Positions 14,386-17,167 of a stretch of 17,167 nt of DNA are shown in pieces. The first letter of the stretch is position 1; every line of letters starts with the position of its first letter. The translations under genes were made by a program, and so were the position numbers. Source of the DNA: DATIRA01 sp964553405. GTDB taxonomy: Bacteria > Pseudomonadota > Gammaproteobacteria > Steroidobacterales > Steroidobacteraceae. The stretch spans positions 1-17,167 of the forward strand of contig CAZKLS010000059.1 in assembly GCA_964553405.1 (NCBI GenBank), read 5' to 3'. The notes under the pieces were generated by a model that saw only the letters and a program-made list of their open reading frames with translations, did no database searches and was not told the origin of the DNA.

Positions 14386-15318
14386 ATGCGCAGCTGGAGA
14401 AAATTGCTGGATCTCGCGATGCTCTGTCCGCCGGCGCTGCTCGCCTGCGCGGCGGCGGTTGCCGAGGAGGTTCCACCGCGGCCCGCGCCGGTCATGAGCG
14501 AGATCCTCGCGGCCAGCCAGCCCTCGGACTGGCGGGTGCCGGACCCCGGGAACACGCTCTACCTCGAGCTCGACACGGGTCGGGTGGTCATCGAGCTGGC
14601 GCCGGACTACGCGCCGCGGCACGTCGCCAACATCCGCCAGCTCGTTCGACAGGGTTATTTCGACGGTCTCGCGATCCTGCGTTCCCAGGACAATTACGTC
14701 GTGCAGTGGGGCGACCCCGAGGGCAAGCGCGATTTCGGCGAGGCCCGGACGACGCTGCCGTCCGAGTTCACGACCGCGATCACGCCGGCACTGCCGTTCA
14801 CGCGGCTGCCGGACGGGGACGGCTACGCGCCCGAGGTGGGCTTCTCGGCCGGGTTTCCGGTCGGGCGGGACCCGGCCGCCGGCAGAACCTGGCTCGCGCA
14901 CTGTTATGGCATGGTCGGCGCTGGACGAGGCGAGGACGTGGACAGCGGCAGCGGGGCGCAGCTCTATGTGGTGATCGGCCACGAGCCGCGACACCTCGAC
15001 CGCAACATCACGCTGGTCGGGCGGGTCATACAGGGCATGGAACGCCTGTCTGTGCTGCCCCGCGGCAGTGGTCCTCTCGGCTTCTACGAGGACCCGGCTC
15101 GCTACGTGCCGATCCTGAGCGTCCGGCTCGAGGCAGACCTGCCCGAAGCGCAGCGCAGCCATCTCGAGCTGCTGCGCACCGATACCGCGACGTTCCAGAG
15201 CCTGCTGGAATCGCGCCGCAACCGCCGCGAGGGCTGGTTCAAGGTGCCGGCCGGCCATGTCGGACTGTGCAACGTGCCGCTCCCGGTGCGCGAACGGGCC
15301 GCACAAAACACGGATTGA
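14386..15318 (+). CDS. Exported cyclophilin-type peptidyl-prolyl isomerase
   Basis: A 310-residue protein with an N-terminal export signal (MRSWRKLLDLAMLCPPALLA and on to about residue 26). ATG 14386 is preferred to 14347 because the signal begins there; neither has a good Shine-Dalgarno sequence. The cyclophilin domain runs from about 56 to 248: LYLELDTGRVVIELAPDYAP (58-77), then ILRSQDNYVVQWGDP (97-111), where Arg99 and Gln107 match the catalytic Arg and Gln. The residue before Arg, usually His, is Leu. TWLAHCYGMVGAGRG (168-182) and ITLVGRVIQGME (208-219) follow in family order. A C-terminal extension (about 250-310, charged helix then a Gly/Pro segment with CNVPLP) is not part of the usual fold. 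Likely role: folding of exported proteins. It is divergent from the S51-like gene and 55 bases upstream of fadD. Confidence 0.88.
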   Translation: MRSWRKLLDLAMLCPPALLACAAAVAEEVPPRPAPVMSEILAASQPSDWRVPDPGNTLYLELDTGRVVIELAPDYAPRHVANIRQLVRQGYFDGLAILRSQDNYVVQWGDPEGKRDFGEARTTLPSEFTTAITPALPFTRLPDGDGYAPEVGFSAGFPVGRDPAAGRTWLAHCYGMVGAGRGEDVDSGSGAQLYVVIGHEPRHLDRNITLVGRVIQGMERLSVLPRGSGPLGFYEDPARYVPILSVRLEADLPEAQRSHLELLRTDTATFQSLLESRRNRREGWFKVPAGHVGLCNVPLPVRERAAQNTD

Positions 15319-15373
15319 GCCCGGCGGCACGCCACTGTCAACATTCCGGGTACGGATCGAGGAGGGGGAGAAC

Positions 15374-17080
15374 ATGGAAAAACTCTGGCTGAAGAACTAT
15401 CCCGAGGGTGTGCCCGCGGAGGTGGACGTCGCGCAGTACACGTCGCTGGTGGATCTGATGGAGGAGGCCTTCAACACCTACGCGACGCGCAAGGCGTATG
15501 CCTTCATGGATCGCTTCACGACGTTCGCCGAGCTCGACCGTCTGTCGGCCGCGTTCGGGGCGTGGCTGCAGTCGCGGGGCATCAAGCCCGGGGCGCGGGT
15601 CGCGATCATGATGCCGAACGTCATCCAGTACCCGGTGGCCGTCGCCGGCGTACTCAGGGCCGGCTGCGTGGTCGTGAACGTGAATCCGCTCTACACGCCG
15701 CGGGAGCTCGAGCACCAGCTCAAGGACTCGGGTGCCGAGGCGATCGTCATCCTGGAGAATTTCGCCTCGACGCTGCAGCAGGTGATCGCCAGGACGCCGG
15801 TCAAGCACGTCGTCGTCGCCTCGATGGGCGACCTGCTCGGCTTCCCGAAGGGCGTGATCGTCAACTTCGCGGTCCGGCGCATCAAGAAGATGGTGCCGGC
15901 GTACACGCTGCCCGGCTCGCTGCGCTTCAACGACACGCTGGACGAGGGTGCACGCCACTCGCTGAAGAAGGTCGAGCTCGGCCCCGAAGACATCGCGTTC
16001 CTGCAGTACACGGGTGGCACGACCGGCGTCTCGAAAGGCGCGGTGCTGACGCACCGTAACCTGGTCGCGAACGTGCTGCAGCTCGATGCCTGGGTCCAGC
16101 CGGCGCTGAAGGACACGAGTCGCGGCCCGGTGCCGGAGCAACTCGTGTACGTCTGCGCGCTGCCGCTCTACCACGTGTTCGCGCTGACGGTGAACTTGCT
16201 CGGTGGCCTGCGGCTGGGCAGCCTGAACGTGCTGATCCCGAACCCGCGCGACCTGCCGGGCCTGGTCAAGGAGCTCTCGAAGTTCAAGTTCCACGTCCTG
16301 CCCGGCGTCAACACGCTCTACAACGCGCTGGCCGAGAACGAGGAATTCCGCAAGCTCGATTTCTCGAGCCTGCGGATCGCGAACGGCGGCGGCATGGCCG
16401 TGCAGCAGGCGGTGGCGGAGAAGTGGCTGAAGATCACCGGCATTCCGATCATCGAAGGCTACGGCCTCTCCGAGACCTCGCCGATCGCTACCTGCAACCC
16501 GATCACGGCGCGCGAGTACACCGGAACGATCGGGATCCCGGTGTCGAGCACCGAGATCGCGATCCTCGACGACGCCGGGCAGCCGGTGCCGCTCGGCCAG
16601 CCCGGTGAGATCGCGATCCGTGGTCCGCAGGTGATGGCGGGCTACTGGCAGCGTCCCGAGGAAACCGCGAAGGTGATGACCCCGGACGGGTTCTTCAAGT
16701 CCGGCGACGTCGGCGTCATGGACGAGAACGGCTACATCAAGATCGTGGACCGCAAGAAGGACATGATCATCGTCTCGGGCTTCAACGTGTACCCGAACGA
16801 GGTCGAGGGCGTGATCGCGATGCACCCGGGCGTGATCGAATGCGCGGCGATCGGCGTGCCCGACGAGAAGTCCGGCGAGGCGGTCAAGGTGTTCGTGGTC
16901 CGCAAGGACCCGACGCTCGACGCGGCGCAGCTCGGCGCCTGGTGCAAGGAACACCTGACCGGCTACAAGAAGCCGAAGTTCATCGAGTTCCGGGACGAGC
17001 TGCCGAAGAGCAACGTCGGCAAGATATTGCGGCGCGAGCTGCGGGACGAGAAGCCGGCGGAGCAGGCGAAGAGCGCGTAG
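15374..17080 (+). CDS. fadD: Long-chain-fatty-acid--CoA ligase FadD
   Basis: A 568-residue acyl-CoA synthetase, close in length to E. coli FadD (561). ATG 15374 has a strong purine-rich ribosome site (GGAGGGGGAG). The AMP-binding signature YTGGTTGVSKGA begins at residue 212, and the second motif YGLSETSP is at 363-370. The FACS block runs from FFKSGDVG (Asp445) through DRKKDMIIVSGFNVYPNEVE. The catalytic Lys is Lys550 in GKILRREL. The opening MEKLWLKNYPEGVPAEVD is also FadD-like. The enzyme adenylates a fatty acid at the inner face of the membrane and transfers it to CoA, feeding beta-oxidation. It may be cotranscribed with the cyclophilin (55-base gap) or have its own promoter there; no clear one is seen. 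All motifs are intact. Confidence 0.96.
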   Translation: MEKLWLKNYPEGVPAEVDVAQYTSLVDLMEEAFNTYATRKAYAFMDRFTTFAELDRLSAAFGAWLQSRGIKPGARVAIMMPNVIQYPVAVAGVLRAGCVVVNVNPLYTPRELEHQLKDSGAEAIVILENFASTLQQVIARTPVKHVVVASMGDLLGFPKGVIVNFAVRRIKKMVPAYTLPGSLRFNDTLDEGARHSLKKVELGPEDIAFLQYTGGTTGVSKGAVLTHRNLVANVLQLDAWVQPALKDTSRGPVPEQLVYVCALPLYHVFALTVNLLGGLRLGSLNVLIPNPRDLPGLVKELSKFKFHVLPGVNTLYNALAENEEFRKLDFSSLRIANGGGMAVQQAVAEKWLKITGIPIIEGYGLSETSPIATCNPITAREYTGTIGIPVSSTEIAILDDAGQPVPLGQPGEIAIRGPQVMAGYWQRPEETAKVMTPDGFFKSGDVGVMDENGYIKIVDRKKDMIIVSGFNVYPNEVEGVIAMHPGVIECAAIGVPDEKSGEAVKVFVVRKDPTLDAAQLGAWCKEHLTGYKKPKFIEFRDELPKSNVGKILRRELRDEKPAEQAKSA

Positions 17081-17088
17081 GTCATTTC

Positions 17089-17161
17089 GCCCTCACCCCG
17101 GCCCTCTCCCCGACCCTCTCCCGGCTCGGCCGGGAGAGGGTGCCCGAAGGGCGGGTGAGGG
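17089..17161. repeat. Nested inverted repeat after fadD, dispersed-repeat or terminator candidate
   Basis: An inner perfect 13-bp hairpin, ACCCTCTCCCGGC (17113-17125) with 17129-17141 and a TCG loop, is enclosed by an outer 9-bp pair CCCTCACCC (17090-17098) with GGGTGAGGG (17153-17161). It begins nine bases after the fadD stop. The alternating CCCTCACCC/CCCTCTCCC pattern is a common dispersed palindrome in GC-rich proteobacteria (from memory). It lacks a T-run but could terminate or stabilise the fadD message. Confidence 0.65.
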
Positions 17162-17167
17162 TCCGGC

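Noticed and set aside
15338..16954. Minus-strand open frame (538 codons) over fadD
   Set aside because: It is antisense to a complete FadD and has His/Arg/Val/Asp-rich shadow composition with no domain.

Overview
The window is a GC-rich, densely coded stretch of bacterial chromosome with short intergenic gaps, start codons overlapping stops, and many long antisense open frames of the kind high GC produces. Gene content (RND/MMPL exporter, DUF1840 protein, periplasmic Dcp-type M3 peptidase, M48 lipoprotein, FadD) fits a proteobacterium, most likely a gammaproteobacterium of the Nevskiales/Steroidobacterales/Xanthomonadales kind. That placement is inference from family content, not from a marker gene. 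I see no rRNA, tRNA, CRISPR array, transposase or phage gene.

Layout. (1) 1-3184, plus: the 3' part of an RND/MMPL exporter, translationally coupled to an Old Yellow Enzyme-type flavin oxidoreductase. (2) 3186-3845, minus: a six-helix membrane protein of unknown function, ending one base from the oxidoreductase. (3) 4028-7082: two envelope zinc peptidases in convergent orientation, an M48 lipoprotein (+) and an exported M3 peptidase (-), separated by a perfect 17-bp palindrome that looks like a REP element. (4) 7224-9252, minus: a four-gene unit of DUF1840 protein, small membrane protein, exported double-VOC protein, and a Tyr/Gly- and Pro-Asp-Arg-rich lipoprotein. (5) 9394-10197, plus: a PaaG-like enoyl-CoA hydratase/isomerase. 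(6) 10223-14291, minus: a compact four-gene operon of an S51/peptidase E-like protein, a two-domain enterochelin-esterase-like hydrolase, an ATP-grasp ligase and a second esterase. (7) 14386-17080, plus: an exported cyclophilin, then FadD, followed by a nested inverted repeat.

The exporter/oxidoreductase, enoyl-CoA hydratase and FadD suggest a lipid- or aromatic-acyl-CoA-using organism. Periplasmic protein quality control is represented by the M48 and M3 peptidases and the cyclophilin.

The most interesting region is 10223-14291. A ligase and two related serine esterases are locked together by GTGA overlaps with a peptidase E-like protein. That protein carries a long helical insertion and keeps the Ser and Asp of the triad but apparently not the His. 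I know of no characterised system with this composition. The reading offered is a cytoplasmic pathway that makes or processes an amide/ester-linked small molecule or peptide; its substrate cannot be read from the sequence.
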